A stretch of 64,000 nucleotides of DNA from Cytobacillus oceanisediminis 2691 (lineage in GTDB: Bacteria; Bacillota; Bacilli; Bacillales; Cytobacillaceae): assembly GCF_000294775.2 (NCBI RefSeq), contig NZ_CP015506.1, positions 3,323,501 to 3,387,500 on the forward strand. The letters are read 5' to 3'. The position numbers were made by a program, and so were the translations under genes. The notes under the pieces were generated by a model. That model had not been told where the DNA came from. It saw nothing but the letters and a program-made list of their open reading frames with translations, and did not search any database. Shown piece after piece: positions 1 to 8,711 of the stretch. The stretch's first letter is position 1. Every line of letters starts with the position of its first letter.

Positions 1-523
1 GTTCGTCGCACAAAAGCATCCGCGGATTTTGGATAAGCGCACGGGCAATGCCAACTCGCTGTTTTTGCCCGCCGCTTAATTGGTCTGCACGCTTATATAT
101 CATTTCGTTCAGTCCAAGCACATTCAAAATCTGGGCGGCCTGCTGCTTTTCCTCTTTGCTGTAATATCCAAGAACTCCAGCCAGTGTTGATTTGGTTCCC
201 AATTTTCCATGCAGCGTGTTTTCGATTACCGATAATCGATTCACTAAGTTATAGTGCTGAAAGATCATGCCAATTTTGGTGCGGACCTGCTTTAATTCTT
301 TTTTCTTCAAGTCCATTACCTGGAGATCCTGGAACCTTATTTCTCCGCCTGTCGCATCAATCATGCGGTTGATGCAGCGGAGGAGAGTTGATTTCCCTGC
401 TCCTGATGGGCCGATAATGGAAACGAACTCCCCTTCCTGGACTGAGAAGCTTACATCAGTTAATGCTTTCGAATCTTTGCCAAATTGCTTTGTAAGGTGA
501 TTAACTTCCAATAATGCTGTCAT
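1..523 (-). CDS. phnC: Phosphonate ABC transporter ATP-binding protein PhnC (3' part cut by window edge)
   Basis: ATPase of the phosphonate importer, acting at the inner face of the membrane with PhnD and PhnE. The first ~174 residues are visible. After a start MTALLEVNHLTKQFG there is a Walker A GPSGAGKST, a Q-loop (FQHYNLV), the signature LSGGQKQR and the start of Walker B (LLCDE), where the window ends. ATG at 523 follows GGAGGGGTTAACTC. It lies 240 bp downstream of phnD with a hairpin in between, so it may be expressed at a lower level than phnD. phnE would be expected just outside the window. Confidence 0.93.
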   Translation of the reverse strand, partial: MTALLEVNHLTKQFGKDSKALTDVSFSVQEGEFVSIIGPSGAGKSTLLRCINRMIDATGGEIRFQDLQVMDLKKKELKQVRTKIGMIFQHYNLVNRLSVIENTLHGKLGTKSTLAGVLGYYSKEEKQQAAQILNVLGLNEMIYKRADQLSGGQKQRVGIARALIQNPRMLLCDE

Positions 524-720
524 GAGTTAACCCCTCCTATCCAATTGTTTTATCCTGCTTTAACGGGCAGAAGATTTCATCACTCTGTTCTAACTGCAAA
601 TAAATCTTGACTGTAAGCAAATTAATAATTTTATCCGAAAATAAATCAGAAATATACCTAAAAAATTCTCTATTCTATGCAAATAAATTAATCTATCCCC
701 AAAGACAATTAAGTAAAAGT

Positions 721-751
721 CATCAGCGGGGAATGGAAGCCCCCACTGATG
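721..751 (-). terminator. Hairpin after phnD, probable attenuating terminator
   Basis: CATCAG(C)GGGG pairs with CCCC(CA)CTGATG around an 8-nt loop. In the direction of transcription it is followed by ACTTTTACTT. It begins 12 nt after the phnD stop and precedes phnC, so it probably stops part of the transcripts or protects the phnD 3' end. The run of T is weak. Confidence 0.6.
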
Positions 752-762
752 AATGCTTAACT

Positions 763-1797
763 TTATTTTGCAAGCTCGCGGATCGGATTGAACCACTCAT
801 CCTCTACTTCAACCAGACGCTCATTTCCAGATTTCTTGCTGAATAATCCGGAAAATTCGGAGTCCTCCGGAACAAAGATTTTTTCGTTATTTGCCACTTC
901 ATCTGATGTCATGATTTCAAGCAGCTGTTTTTGGTCTTCTTCGCTCAATGTACCGGAATTAATTACAAATGGTGCATTTAAAACAGGAGTTACTGAGATT
1001 AAGGAGAATTCTTTTCCGGCAACCGTGTTCAATGGTTCAGCAGCATCATCTTTCACTTTATAAACTGCGCCTGGCTTGTTAGCATCACCTTCTGCAAGCT
1101 CCACATAATTGTTCACACATGTATCACAGAATGCCGCTACATCCGCTTTGCCGGTTAATAGATTGACAGCAGAACCCTGGTGGGAGCCGCCAAATAATAC
1201 TTCATTGAAGAACTTGTCCTCTCCGCCCTCAAGTAAATCCTCAGCTGTCAAACTCTTAAACTCTTCTTTTTCGCTGAAATAATCAGTAATGCCTGTAGAT
1301 GGAACCTTGAATCCTGATGTGGAACTGTTTGAAACAAAGGAGAATTTCTTTCCTTGAATATTGTCTATGGCAAATTCCCCGCCGTTTTTGTATTCATCTG
1401 CATTTTCCTGCTGAACAGCCAGCCAGCTGTAATACACAGCGTCCTCCAAAGTGCCGGACTCGCCGCTTGGAACAACCAGCGGAAGAACCTTTTCATTCTT
1501 TTTATGGGCTTCTATGTATCCTTGTGCACCAAGAAACGCCATATCTGCATTGCCGTTCGCAATCGCTTCAATTGCCACAATATAGTCAGTCGTTGTTTGA
1601 TGCTCCACTTTCTTTCCTGTTTTCTCTTCTATTAATTTCCCAATTTCGTCACGTGCCTCACCTAAATCAGCGCCTGATTCGTTTGGAAGCCAAGCGATCG
1701 TCAATGTATCATCCTTCTCTGAGTTTGCAGTGAACGAACAGCCTGCAAATACAACTGTCATAGCCATAGAAAGCAGAAATAGCGCCATTTTCTTCAT
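763..1797 (-). CDS. phnD: Phosphonate ABC transporter substrate-binding lipoprotein PhnD
   Basis: Extracellular binding protein that delivers phosphonates (or phosphate/phosphite) to PhnC/PhnE. It has 344 residues. A lipoprotein signal MKKMALFLLSMAMTVVFAGC gives a lipobox with the acylated Cys at about residue 20. The body is a type 2 periplasmic-binding fold of the PhnD family, with the hallmark stretches GAQGYIEAH, GGSHQGSAVNLL and DVAAFCDTC. The start is ATG at 1797 after GAGGGGG. It follows phnL by 117 bp, a spacer that could hold its own promoter, and is followed by a hairpin. Substrate range cannot be told from sequence. Confidence 0.92.
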   Translation of the reverse strand: MKKMALFLLSMAMTVVFAGCSFTANSEKDDTLTIAWLPNESGADLGEARDEIGKLIEEKTGKKVEHQTTTDYIVAIEAIANGNADMAFLGAQGYIEAHKKNEKVLPLVVPSGESGTLEDAVYYSWLAVQQENADEYKNGGEFAIDNIQGKKFSFVSNSSTSGFKVPSTGITDYFSEKEEFKSLTAEDLLEGGEDKFFNEVLFGGSHQGSAVNLLTGKADVAAFCDTCVNNYVELAEGDANKPGAVYKVKDDAAEPLNTVAGKEFSLISVTPVLNAPFVINSGTLSEEDQKQLLEIMTSDEVANNEKIFVPEDSEFSGLFSKKSGNERLVEVEDEWFNPIRELAK

Positions 1798-1894
1798 AAT
1801 TTTTTCCCCCTCTTATTTGGAAAAATTTTTATAATACCATTGACCTAACTATAGCGAAAGAATATTAATCTACTGATAAGGCATTATGAGAAAT

Positions 1895-1911
1895 CGTTAA
1901 GCACTGGTAAA
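1895..1911 (-). promoter_or_regulatory. Possible pair of PhoP boxes upstream of phnD
   Basis: On the minus strand TTTACC and TTAACG are separated by 5 bp, which fits the TT(A/T/C)ACA direct repeats bound by PhoP in Bacillus. Only two boxes are seen and they sit just after the phnL stop, so this is a weak call compared with the four-box sites upstream of phnG and phnPP. Confidence 0.3.
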
Positions 1912-1914
1912 GAA

Positions 1915-2622
1915 TTAATGAGATAATGTAAATACACCATTCTGCATGTTGTATTCCCTGTCACATAAGTTGTTCATAAATTCAAGATCATGAAAGATTC
2001 CCAGCATCGTCGTGCCTTCTTGCATTAGTTGCTCTATTAAGACTTTCACCTTCATTTTAGATTCATAGTCCAGGCTTGCGGTCGGTTCATCCAGAAGAAG
2101 CAGTCTTGGCTTCTTGACCATCGCCCGCGCAATGTTGAGTCTGAGTTTTTCCCCGCCAGAAAAGGTGGCAGGATAGCTGTCCCATAGCTCTGGGTCCAGC
2201 TCGAAATGCGAAAGGATCTGCTCTGTCTCTTTCTCAGCATGAACCTGGTCCCGTCCCATTTCAATAAGGGCCTGCATTACAAGCTGCCTGGCAGTGGTTC
2301 TTGGCATAACATTCAGAAATTGAGATACATAGCCTATTTCATGCTTGCGCAAATAAATCATTTGTCTATTTGTTGCCTCTGCAATATTGAGAGGACCGAA
2401 CTTTTTGGAATTGTACCAAATGCTTCCATGTTGAAGTCTGTATGTTCCAAAAATACATTTCAGGATTGTTGATTTTCCGCTTCCGCTTTTTCCAGTAATT
2501 CCAACAAAGTCTCCTTCCCCTAATCTGATATCAATGCCGCTCACTGCATGGATATTTTTCCCCAGATTATGAAGGGTAAATGATTTGGACAGTTCCCTGA
2601 TTTCCAATAGATTTTCCACCAA
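1915..2622 (-). CDS. phnL: C-P lyase accessory ABC-type ATPase PhnL
   Basis: Soluble ABC-family ATPase of the carbon-phosphorus lyase complex. With PhnG, PhnH and PhnI it is needed to attach alkylphosphonate to the ribose of ATP. It has 235 residues, the usual length. Walker A is GKSGSGKST (about residues 43-51), the signature is FSGGEKLR and Walker B is LLLLDEPTASLD. Start is uncertain: TTG at 2622 lies too close to AGGTGG, while GTG at 2619 and TTG at 2607 are alternatives, the last with GGTGG 8 bp upstream. It follows phnM by 26 bp in the same operon. Confidence 0.92.
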   Translation of the reverse strand: MVENLLEIRELSKSFTLHNLGKNIHAVSGIDIRLGEGDFVGITGKSGSGKSTILKCIFGTYRLQHGSIWYNSKKFGPLNIAEATNRQMIYLRKHEIGYVSQFLNVMPRTTARQLVMQALIEMGRDQVHAEKETEQILSHFELDPELWDSYPATFSGGEKLRLNIARAMVKKPRLLLLDEPTASLDYESKMKVKVLIEQLMQEGTTMLGIFHDLEFMNNLCDREYNMQNGVFTLSH

Positions 2623-2648
2623 TCCACCTGCTTTCTCTCAAAGTAGTA

Positions 2649-3827
2649 TTAAATTCTGTAATTCGTTTTTTGGATCAGCTTCCCATCAACGAATACGCCC
2701 GTGATTACCGGAAAATCGTCTGCCAATTTTTCAATGATCAAAAGGTCTGCTTTTTTTCCTTCCTCGATCGAACCGATTTCCTCATCCATATTCACGGCTT
2801 TTGCAGGATTAATGGTGACAAGCCTGATCATGTCTGCCAGATCCATCCCATACTTCCTTACCAGTTCAAAAATGGCATGGAGCATGGCAGCCGGATAGTA
2901 ATCACTGCACAAGATATCAATTGAATCATTTTGAATCGCGTCGGCAGCACCCAGATTTCCACTGTGGGAGCCTCCGAGCAGCACATTTGGGGCTCCGGCC
3001 ACTGTATACATGCCAAGCTCCTTCGCCTTGTACGCCACCTCCTGGGTAATCGGGAATTCACTGATGGTCGTGCCAAAGCTTTTGACCAGCTCCAGCTTTT
3101 CGAAACTGTCATCATCATGTGAAGCAACTGCTATATTATGTGCCCGTGCGTGCTCTGCAATCTCCTTCATATCTTCGACAGAAAGCTTTTCCTTCGTTTG
3201 GTGATTTCGGATTAAAACGTCTATAGCGGCATCGCTCATGCTGTTATAGCTTTTAACCGTGTTCCGGTAAATTTCCAGATGGCGATATTGCCCTTGTCCG
3301 GGTGTATGGTCCATAAACGAAATCAGGTGCACCTTATCTTCGCTTATATAGCTTTTGAGGTTTTCGATTTCATCCACATTATCAATTTCCATTCGTGCAT
3401 GGAAGCGATGTCGGACAAGATGCTTCGTACTGTGTGTCTCATCAATCAGGTCGATGAGCTTTCTGACATTTTCCGGTTCCCGGATCGGCTTGTATGCATA
3501 TTCTGTTTCTTTAAATAGGGAAAGGGAGTGGAACATCGTTGTGATTCCATGGGATATGAGCTCCTTCTCTGCTTCCCTTAGACTTAAATGAAAGTTCATT
3601 AATGAGGTTGGCCTCGGTGCCGCCATATGCTCAATATAGTCGGAGTGGATATCGATAAATCCAGGTGTGACATAGCCGCCCGCTGCATCTATCACTTCCA
3701 TGGAATCTTCAAATTTCATTTCTCCCTTTGGAGCAATTCTGCTGATCCTATCATTCTCAATCAGAAGGTCATAGCCTTGCAGAATAGTATCCTCTGTAAT
3801 AAGTTTTCCGTTCGTAATGACGTACAA
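2649..3827 (-). CDS. phnM: Alpha-D-ribose 1-methylphosphonate 5-triphosphate diphosphatase PhnM
   Basis: Amidohydrolase-superfamily enzyme that releases pyrophosphate from ribose 1-methylphosphonate 5-triphosphate, giving the 5-phosphate substrate of PhnJ. It has 392 residues, near the usual length. The metal-site segment GFIDIHSDYIEH lies near residue 58, ASHDDDS near 237, and a C-terminal beta-sandwich stretch GKKADLLIIE is typical. Start is TTG at 3827 after GGGGGAAGCACA. It sits between phnK and phnL, an order often seen in Gram-positive phn clusters. Confidence 0.94.
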   Translation of the reverse strand: MYVITNGKLITEDTILQGYDLLIENDRISRIAPKGEMKFEDSMEVIDAAGGYVTPGFIDIHSDYIEHMAAPRPTSLMNFHLSLREAEKELISHGITTMFHSLSLFKETEYAYKPIREPENVRKLIDLIDETHSTKHLVRHRFHARMEIDNVDEIENLKSYISEDKVHLISFMDHTPGQGQYRHLEIYRNTVKSYNSMSDAAIDVLIRNHQTKEKLSVEDMKEIAEHARAHNIAVASHDDDSFEKLELVKSFGTTISEFPITQEVAYKAKELGMYTVAGAPNVLLGGSHSGNLGAADAIQNDSIDILCSDYYPAAMLHAIFELVRKYGMDLADMIRLVTINPAKAVNMDEEIGSIEEGKKADLLIIEKLADDFPVITGVFVDGKLIQKTNYRI

Positions 3828-3871
3828 TGTGCTTCCCCCTAATTTGAAATGAAATATATTCCGATTAAGCC

Positions 3872-4717
3872 TTAAAGAAGCGAATGAACCAAGCTTTGAG
3901 TAAATGGAGCTTGAGGATCTTCGAGTATTTGATCTGTCAGCCCCTGTTCAATGACCTGTCCCTCCAGCATGACCAATGTTCTGTCCGCAAGCATCCGGAT
4001 AACGCCCAAATCATGCGAAACCAGCACTATGCTAATATTCATCTCCCTCTGCAGGCTTTTAATTAAATCCAGAACACTTGCCTGTACAGATAGATCCAGT
4101 CCGGTCGTAACCTCATCCAAAAGCAGAATCGGAGGCTGATTAGAAAGTGCCTTGGCAATTTGCACACGCTGCTGCATTCCTCCGGAAAAATTCTTTGGTG
4201 CTTCTTTCCGGCGATGGACGGGAATATTCACCTTACTGAGCAGCTCTGATCCCCTGTCTTCCATCATTCCTACATTCCTGCTGCCGGCTGCAATCAATTT
4301 TTCGGCAATATTTCCAATCGAAGAAAAGTCGATTCTTAATCCCAAAAGAGGGTTTTGATAGACTTTCCCCATTAAGTGGTTGCGGATATACCGTTTTTGC
4401 TGGGAAGACTCCTCAAAAAGATTATTCAGCCCATTCTGGTAGGAAGAAATATACGCTTCCCCTGAAGTTGTTTCCTGGTCAAAGTACAGGCATTGCATTA
4501 AGGTGGACTTGCCGCTTCCGCTTTCCCCTACAATTCCAAGCACCTCTCCAGGGTAGACATCAAATGATACATCTCTGCACGCATAGACCGTTCCGCACAC
4601 ACTGCAGTAATTTTTGATCAGGGTCAAAGGCTCCGGGTTTCTGCAATGATCGCAGCCAGGACCGAATTGCTTGTTTAAGTTTTTTATAGATAAGACCGGA
4701 ACCTCAAATTCAGTCAT
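3872..4717 (-). CDS. phnK: C-P lyase ABC-type ATPase PhnK with Cys-rich N-terminal insert
   Basis: Second ABC-type ATPase of the C-P lyase complex, known in E. coli to dock on the PhnGHIJ core through PhnJ. It has 281 residues, longer than the ~252 of E. coli PhnK. Walker A is GESGSGKST, the signature FSGGMQQR and Walker B LLLDEVTTGLD. The extra length lies at about residues 18-48 and contains two CxxC pairs (CDHC and CSVC) plus one more Cys, a zinc-ribbon-like pattern placed just before the first strand of the ATPase. ATG at 4717 follows AGGAG located inside the end of phnJ, so the two are translationally coupled. Confidence 0.93.
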   Translation of the reverse strand: MTEFEVPVLSIKNLNKQFGPGCDHCRNPEPLTLIKNYCSVCGTVYACRDVSFDVYPGEVLGIVGESGSGKSTLMQCLYFDQETTSGEAYISSYQNGLNNLFEESSQQKRYIRNHLMGKVYQNPLLGLRIDFSSIGNIAEKLIAAGSRNVGMMEDRGSELLSKVNIPVHRRKEAPKNFSGGMQQRVQIAKALSNQPPILLLDEVTTGLDLSVQASVLDLIKSLQREMNISIVLVSHDLGVIRMLADRTLVMLEGQVIEQGLTDQILEDPQAPFTQSLVHSLL

Positions 4718-5572
4718 TTAATTCACTCCTGCCTTTTCGACTTCGTTTAATATTTCATAGCAATAGCTTGTATCATTGCATTGGTAATATGTCTCTCCTG
4801 TTGCCTCATCGATCAGTTCGTCAAGGAATACTCCCTCAGAGCCGCACAACCTGCAGCATTTCCCATCAAAACTTTCCCCTTCAAACGGATAATCTTCAAA
4901 ATCAAGGGAAACGATTCTCGTAAATGGCGGAACTGCATATATCTTCTTTTCGCGACCTGCTCCCAATAAAATGAGTGCTTCATTTTCATCCATTTTCGGA
5001 TTATCAAAGCGAGGGATCGGGCTTGGTGCCATTACATAGCGGCCGTGAACCATGACCGGATGATCTGCACCTGTTGTCATGCTTCCGTATTTCATGATCT
5101 GTTCAAAGAGCATGAGCCAGGCACCGCTGTATTCTTTTTCTGCATGCAGCTTTTTCGTCACATGCTCACTCGGTTCAAAATAACGGAGCGGTTCAGGAAG
5201 CGGTACCTGCAGCACAAGGATTTGTTCCTTTTTCAGCGGTACCTCAGGGATTCTGTGCCGTGATTGAATAATGGTCGCCTGAGAAGTATATTCCGTTATC
5301 TGAACACCTGTTGTATCTGATACAAGCTTTTTAATACTGACCGCATTGACAGATTCATCTGAACCCTGATCAATTACCTTCAATACATCCTCTCTCCCGA
5401 TCAATGAGAGTGTCAGCTGCAGGCCGCCTGTCCCCCAGCCCCTTCCAATCGGCATTTCCCTTGACGCAAATGGAACCTGATAACCCGGGATGGCAATCGC
5501 TTTTAATGTAGCTCTTCTAATTTCCCGCTTCGAACCTTCGTCAAAGAAAGCAAAGTTATAGGCGTTATTCAT
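4718..5572 (-). CDS. phnJ: Alpha-D-ribose 1-methylphosphonate 5-phosphate C-P lyase PhnJ
   Basis: The radical SAM enzyme that breaks the carbon-phosphorus bond, giving alkane (e.g. methane) and ribose 1,2-cyclic phosphate 5-phosphate. It has 284 residues. The family's cluster pattern CX2CX21CX5C is exact: C240, C243, C265 and C271, so the enzyme should be active. The N-terminal YNFAFFDEGSKREIRR and the GxGW-type GRGWGTGGLQLTLSLIG segment are typical. ATG at 5572 follows GAGGTG. It overlaps the phnI end by 8 bp and abuts phnK, showing tight co-translation. Confidence 0.97.
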   Translation of the reverse strand: MNNAYNFAFFDEGSKREIRRATLKAIAIPGYQVPFASREMPIGRGWGTGGLQLTLSLIGREDVLKVIDQGSDESVNAVSIKKLVSDTTGVQITEYTSQATIIQSRHRIPEVPLKKEQILVLQVPLPEPLRYFEPSEHVTKKLHAEKEYSGAWLMLFEQIMKYGSMTTGADHPVMVHGRYVMAPSPIPRFDNPKMDENEALILLGAGREKKIYAVPPFTRIVSLDFEDYPFEGESFDGKCCRLCGSEGVFLDELIDEATGETYYQCNDTSYCYEILNEVEKAGVN

Positions 5573-6698
5573 ATGCTTGCACCTCTTCCCGTTCGTCTGC
5601 TTTAGTTTTTGTCTTTCTCACACTGTCAAGCTTCGACTGGAACGTTACATAATGCGGCATTTTCAAGTGCGATATAAAGCCGGTTGACTCTACAGAATCA
5701 ATATGAAAGAGGACAAATTCCTCATTATGGCTTGGGAAGCTATTATCAGGATGCTCCAGACAATTATCCAGAATGCCCATAGCGATCGCTTTCGTCTCAT
5801 TCTGTCCGAAACATAATCCGTATCCGATTTCAAACTCCAATTCCTTTTTGCCTTTTTCCTTTTCAGCCATGAACGGCATCAGCATTTCCGCTTCTGTTGT
5901 TTTGATATCACCAATGTAATAGTCATCTTCATCACTGCCCTCGTCATTCGGATGGCCCACGTATATTGGCAGGCTTCCAACTCTTAGCTCCCCAACAGTC
6001 GGATGCAGAGCGCCATAGCCTCTGATAACCGCATAAGCCAGTGAAGTAACAGCTCCTGTCTCTCCTCTTGTCAGAATTTGCAGGCGCTGGCTGCGGCTTG
6101 AGGGAAAGTCAAGGCTTTCCCTCGTCACATCATCCGGCTCAGCATCATTGTTTTCAAGTGAAGGAATTAAGCCTTCTTTCCTCAAATAATCCAGCACCTT
6201 CGGTAATATAAGATCGGGCTCCTGCTGCAATTCACCAAATGGGTTATTTTCTGAAGCATAAGATGACAGCCATTCTTTTACCGTCTTTTCCGTTTCCTTC
6301 ATCAGATTGAAATCGAGGAGCCGGTGGGTATAATCCGTTGTCGCCCCTAAAATCTGGCCGCCGGGAATATCTTTGAAGCTTGCTGAAATCCGGCGTTCAA
6401 CCTTCATTTCCCCGGTTTCAATGGTTTTCGAGCAGTACTTTCTCGGCATCGTCGAGCGGTATGCGCGAAGCAGGAATACTGCTTCTTCCGGATTTCCTTC
6501 AGCCTGCTTGATCGCTAATGCTGCAAGCTTTTCATTATATAAGCTGCTTTCTGACATCACTTGATCGATTAACCCTCTCATCCCTGCTTCAATCTGTCCG
6601 GTTTCCAGCACTTGTTCCTTATGAATCCTTTCATATTTCAAGCGTTTTATCGATTCTTCAATGGCTTGTGTCCCGCCTTTTACCGCTACATAACCCAT
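5565..6698 (-). CDS. phnI: C-P lyase core subunit PhnI (nucleosidase)
   Basis: Core subunit of the PhnGHIJ complex. In E. coli it acts as a purine nucleoside phosphorylase-like component that displaces adenine from ATP with help from PhnG, PhnH and PhnL. It has 377 residues, the usual length. The N-terminal MGYVAVKGGTQAIEES is a strong family hallmark, and GYGALHPTVGELRVGSLP is also conserved. ATG at 6698 follows GGGAGGTGGAGAAAGA. It overlaps phnH by 13 bp and phnJ by 8 bp. Confidence 0.96.
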   Translation of the reverse strand: MGYVAVKGGTQAIEESIKRLKYERIHKEQVLETGQIEAGMRGLIDQVMSESSLYNEKLAALAIKQAEGNPEEAVFLLRAYRSTMPRKYCSKTIETGEMKVERRISASFKDIPGGQILGATTDYTHRLLDFNLMKETEKTVKEWLSSYASENNPFGELQQEPDLILPKVLDYLRKEGLIPSLENNDAEPDDVTRESLDFPSSRSQRLQILTRGETGAVTSLAYAVIRGYGALHPTVGELRVGSLPIYVGHPNDEGSDEDDYYIGDIKTTEAEMLMPFMAEKEKGKKELEFEIGYGLCFGQNETKAIAMGILDNCLEHPDNSFPSHNEEFVLFHIDSVESTGFISHLKMPHYVTFQSKLDSVRKTKTKADEREEVQAYE

Positions 6699-7306
6699 TC
6701 TTTCTCCACCTCCCTGCTTTCAGTTATTTGAGTCGTTCTTGGCAGTGATAAAAGCTGATGATATCGGTCCACGAATATCAGGTCGACCCCTGTTGGATAC
6801 TCTTTATTTTTTTCACTACGTCTTTCAATCCAATTTCCTGTTAGATCTATACTGATTCCGGTGCTTGTTTGAATGCCAGGTCCTTTCAAAAGCAGGTCAT
6901 TACCGACCGTGATCGCTCCTGTTTCTGCTATAATCACTGCGGATTTGTGCGGGTTTATGAACGTCCCCGGATTTGCTATTTCAATGGCATGTTCCAGAGA
7001 CCCAGCCCCGGCATCCTTCAGGAGAAATAAATAATCTGCCTGACCCGCTTGTACCGCTTTTGCGAATGTTAATTGATTGATTTCTTTTTCAACTGCTTCA
7101 GCCTTACTGCCATACACCTTAAACGTAACCTCAGGATCAAGCAGCGTGAGTGCCAGCAGTAAAATTGAGCTGGAGCAGCCAGCAGCATTTTCTCCGTCCA
7201 GTATTGCTGCCTCCTTGCCCAGGTCTGATATCAGTCCTGGCCTTGAAGTGGAATCGACTAATTTTCTATATACAGATTGCAGGTCATGAACAACATCCAA
7301 TTTCAA
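6686..7306 (-). CDS. phnH: C-P lyase core subunit PhnH
   Basis: Core subunit of the C-P lyase complex, structurally related to PLP-enzyme folds but without a known active site of its own. It has 206 residues, within the family range. The N-terminal VYRKLVDSTSRPGLISDLG matches the family's RxlLdamSrPG region, and the C-terminal part has GPGIQTSTGISI. Start is TTG at 7306 after AAGGAGGAACAGGCT, the only start with good spacing. It lies 18 bp after phnG. Confidence 0.93.
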   Translation of the reverse strand: MKLDVVHDLQSVYRKLVDSTSRPGLISDLGKEAAILDGENAAGCSSSILLLALTLLDPEVTFKVYGSKAEAVEKEINQLTFAKAVQAGQADYLFLLKDAGAGSLEHAIEIANPGTFINPHKSAVIIAETGAITVGNDLLLKGPGIQTSTGISIDLTGNWIERRSEKNKEYPTGVDLIFVDRYHQLLSLPRTTQITESREVEKEWVM

Positions 7307-7324
7307 AGCCTGTTCCTCCTTCTA

Positions 7325-7747
7325 TTAAACATCCATCGTCTCAAAGCTGACTTTTGTTCTTAAAATGGCTTCATTCTTTGCTTTTCTTTTCTGTTCTATA
7401 TAATACTTTTCAATTTCGAATATCCCGGTCCATGGTTTGGTTTCGGGAAGATCCCCGAGAAATGCCGCGTCAATCACGGCAAGATGATAAGCCAGATCTG
7501 GGTGATCGCCTTTCACAATTCCTATGCCGATCTTTCCTTCCACCTTTGCCTTGCATTCTGTCACCAGCACTTCCCCTAAATAAAACAGGCTTTTCCTGGA
7601 AGTCTCCCGTACCTTTAACATCACAAGCCCATTTTCCGGTTCCTGTATAACAGAAACTGAATATTTTTGCTCAATTTCTTTCGCTAAAGATTTTGCCAAT
7701 TCATGTGAACCTTCAATCAAAATTTCTGTTCGCTGTTTTCTTTTCAC
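7325..7747 (-). CDS. phnG: C-P lyase core subunit PhnG
   Basis: Small core subunit of the C-P lyase complex that works with PhnH, PhnI and PhnL in the first step. It has 140 residues. The segment GLVMLKVRETSRKSLFYLGEV includes the family's MvrvRet..FnLGEvLvTe pattern, and the DHPDLAYHLAVIDAAF stretch near residue 82 is typical. Start is GTG at 7747 after GGAGGCCAAAAG. It is the first gene of the lyase transcript, behind a promoter region with four PhoP-like boxes. Confidence 0.93.
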   Translation of the reverse strand: MKRKQRTEILIEGSHELAKSLAKEIEQKYSVSVIQEPENGLVMLKVRETSRKSLFYLGEVLVTECKAKVEGKIGIGIVKGDHPDLAYHLAVIDAAFLGDLPETKPWTGIFEIEKYYIEQKRKAKNEAILRTKVSFETMDV

Positions 7748-7782
7748 CTTTTGGCCTCCATCTGTTTTTGTTCTGCATCTTA

Positions 7783-7846
7783 AATCTATCTTGTTGCCAA
7801 GCTGGCGGATGTTAAAGAAGTGTAAATTATGTAAGAGTTTTATTAA
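7783..7846 (-). promoter_or_regulatory. phnG promoter: PhoP boxes, PhnF-type dyad and -10
   Basis: Read on the minus strand there are four PhoP-like hexamers in direct repeat, TTAATA, CTTACA, TTTACA and TTAACA (7846 down to 7810), spaced 9-11 bp. Then comes the imperfect dyad CTTGGCAACAAG (7801-7790), and then TAGATT (7788-7783) as a -10 candidate. The same order and spacing are seen upstream of phnPP. Known: PhoP of Bacillus binds TT(A/T/C)ACA repeats. The dyad as a PhnF operator is inference. Confidence 0.7.
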
Positions 7847-7869
7847 CCTGATCTATCTCCAAAGCCAAA

Positions 7870-8571
7870 TTAAATTAAGTAAGTAAAGCAATCGCTCCTA
7901 TATTTGATTCTTGAGGCTTCCAGTACTGTTCCCGTCTCCTTGTCCTTACAGAGGGACTCCAGAAGCAGAAGCGGAATCAAACTCGAGCATTGCAGGATTT
8001 TCCGTTCAGATTCATTCGGGAAAACCACACTCAGCTGACTTTGGCCCGAAGTGAATTCTTTATAGCCATGCGTTTTGTAATAATAAAAAATAGAGGTAAT
8101 TCCTGGTCCATCCCTATCAATTTGCGGAAAAACTGATTTGGCTGCATAAGATGTATGCAAGGCAATCGGGCAGCCGTCCACGATTCTTAATCTGGAAATT
8201 TTATAGACTTCATCCTGCTTATTGACCTTTAACGAATGATAGATATCAGATTCATAGGGGATCTTTTCAAAGCAAACATTCTCCGACCTGAAGTCATACC
8301 CATGCTCATTCATCTTTTCACTAAAGCTGATATCTCCTGTCAAAATCAGCGGAATCTGCTGTTTCCTATTTTGGACATAGCTGCCCCTTCCCTGCTTTGA
8401 AAAAATGAACCCCAGATCCTGTAATTGTTCATATGCTTTCCGTACAACCATCCTTGGTATCCCATATTGATCTGCAAGCTCATTCTCAGAAGGAAGTTTT
8501 TCATTTGGTTTATACACCCCTTCCTTTATTTGGGTAATCAGCTCGTCTACCAGCAGCATTTTTTCACTCAT
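7870..8571 (-). CDS. phnF: GntR-family regulator PhnF (UTRA domain)
   Basis: Probable local repressor of the phn genes. It has 233 residues: an N-terminal GntR winged helix (about 1-70, with LPSENELADQYGIPRMVVRKA) and a C-terminal UTRA ligand domain, the HutC/PhnF subfamily. ATG at 8571 follows AAAGGGGCTGACTGT. It lies between the phnPP unit, which ends in a terminator, and phnG, so it is probably expressed separately. Paired dyads in the two phn promoters are its likely targets. Confidence 0.85.
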   Translation of the reverse strand: MSEKMLLVDELITQIKEGVYKPNEKLPSENELADQYGIPRMVVRKAYEQLQDLGFIFSKQGRGSYVQNRKQQIPLILTGDISFSEKMNEHGYDFRSENVCFEKIPYESDIYHSLKVNKQDEVYKISRLRIVDGCPIALHTSYAAKSVFPQIDRDGPGITSIFYYYKTHGYKEFTSGQSQLSVVFPNESERKILQCSSLIPLLLLESLCKDKETGTVLEASRIKYRSDCFTYLI

Positions 8572-8670
8572 ACAGTCAGCCCCTTTCGGAATCCGGAAAC
8601 AATTTAAGTCTAAAGAAAGAGTTTATATGGAGAGTTACATGAATGTAATGTTTTTATAAAAAATGAAAAT

Positions 8671-8696
8671 GACCCAATCCTTTTAGTGACTGGGTC
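8671..8696 (-). terminator. Terminator of the phnPP-hexapeptide transcript
   Basis: GACCCA and TGGGTC form a 6-bp stem. In the direction of transcription it is followed by ATTTTCATTTTTT. It lies 16 nt past the stop of the hexapeptide-repeat gene and before the phnF start. Confidence 0.75.
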
Positions 8697-8711
8697 TTGT
8701 AAGGCTATATT

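Noticed and set aside
763..1063. Overlapping plus-strand ORFs throughout the phn region
   Set aside because: They are shadows of strongly supported minus-strand phn genes.
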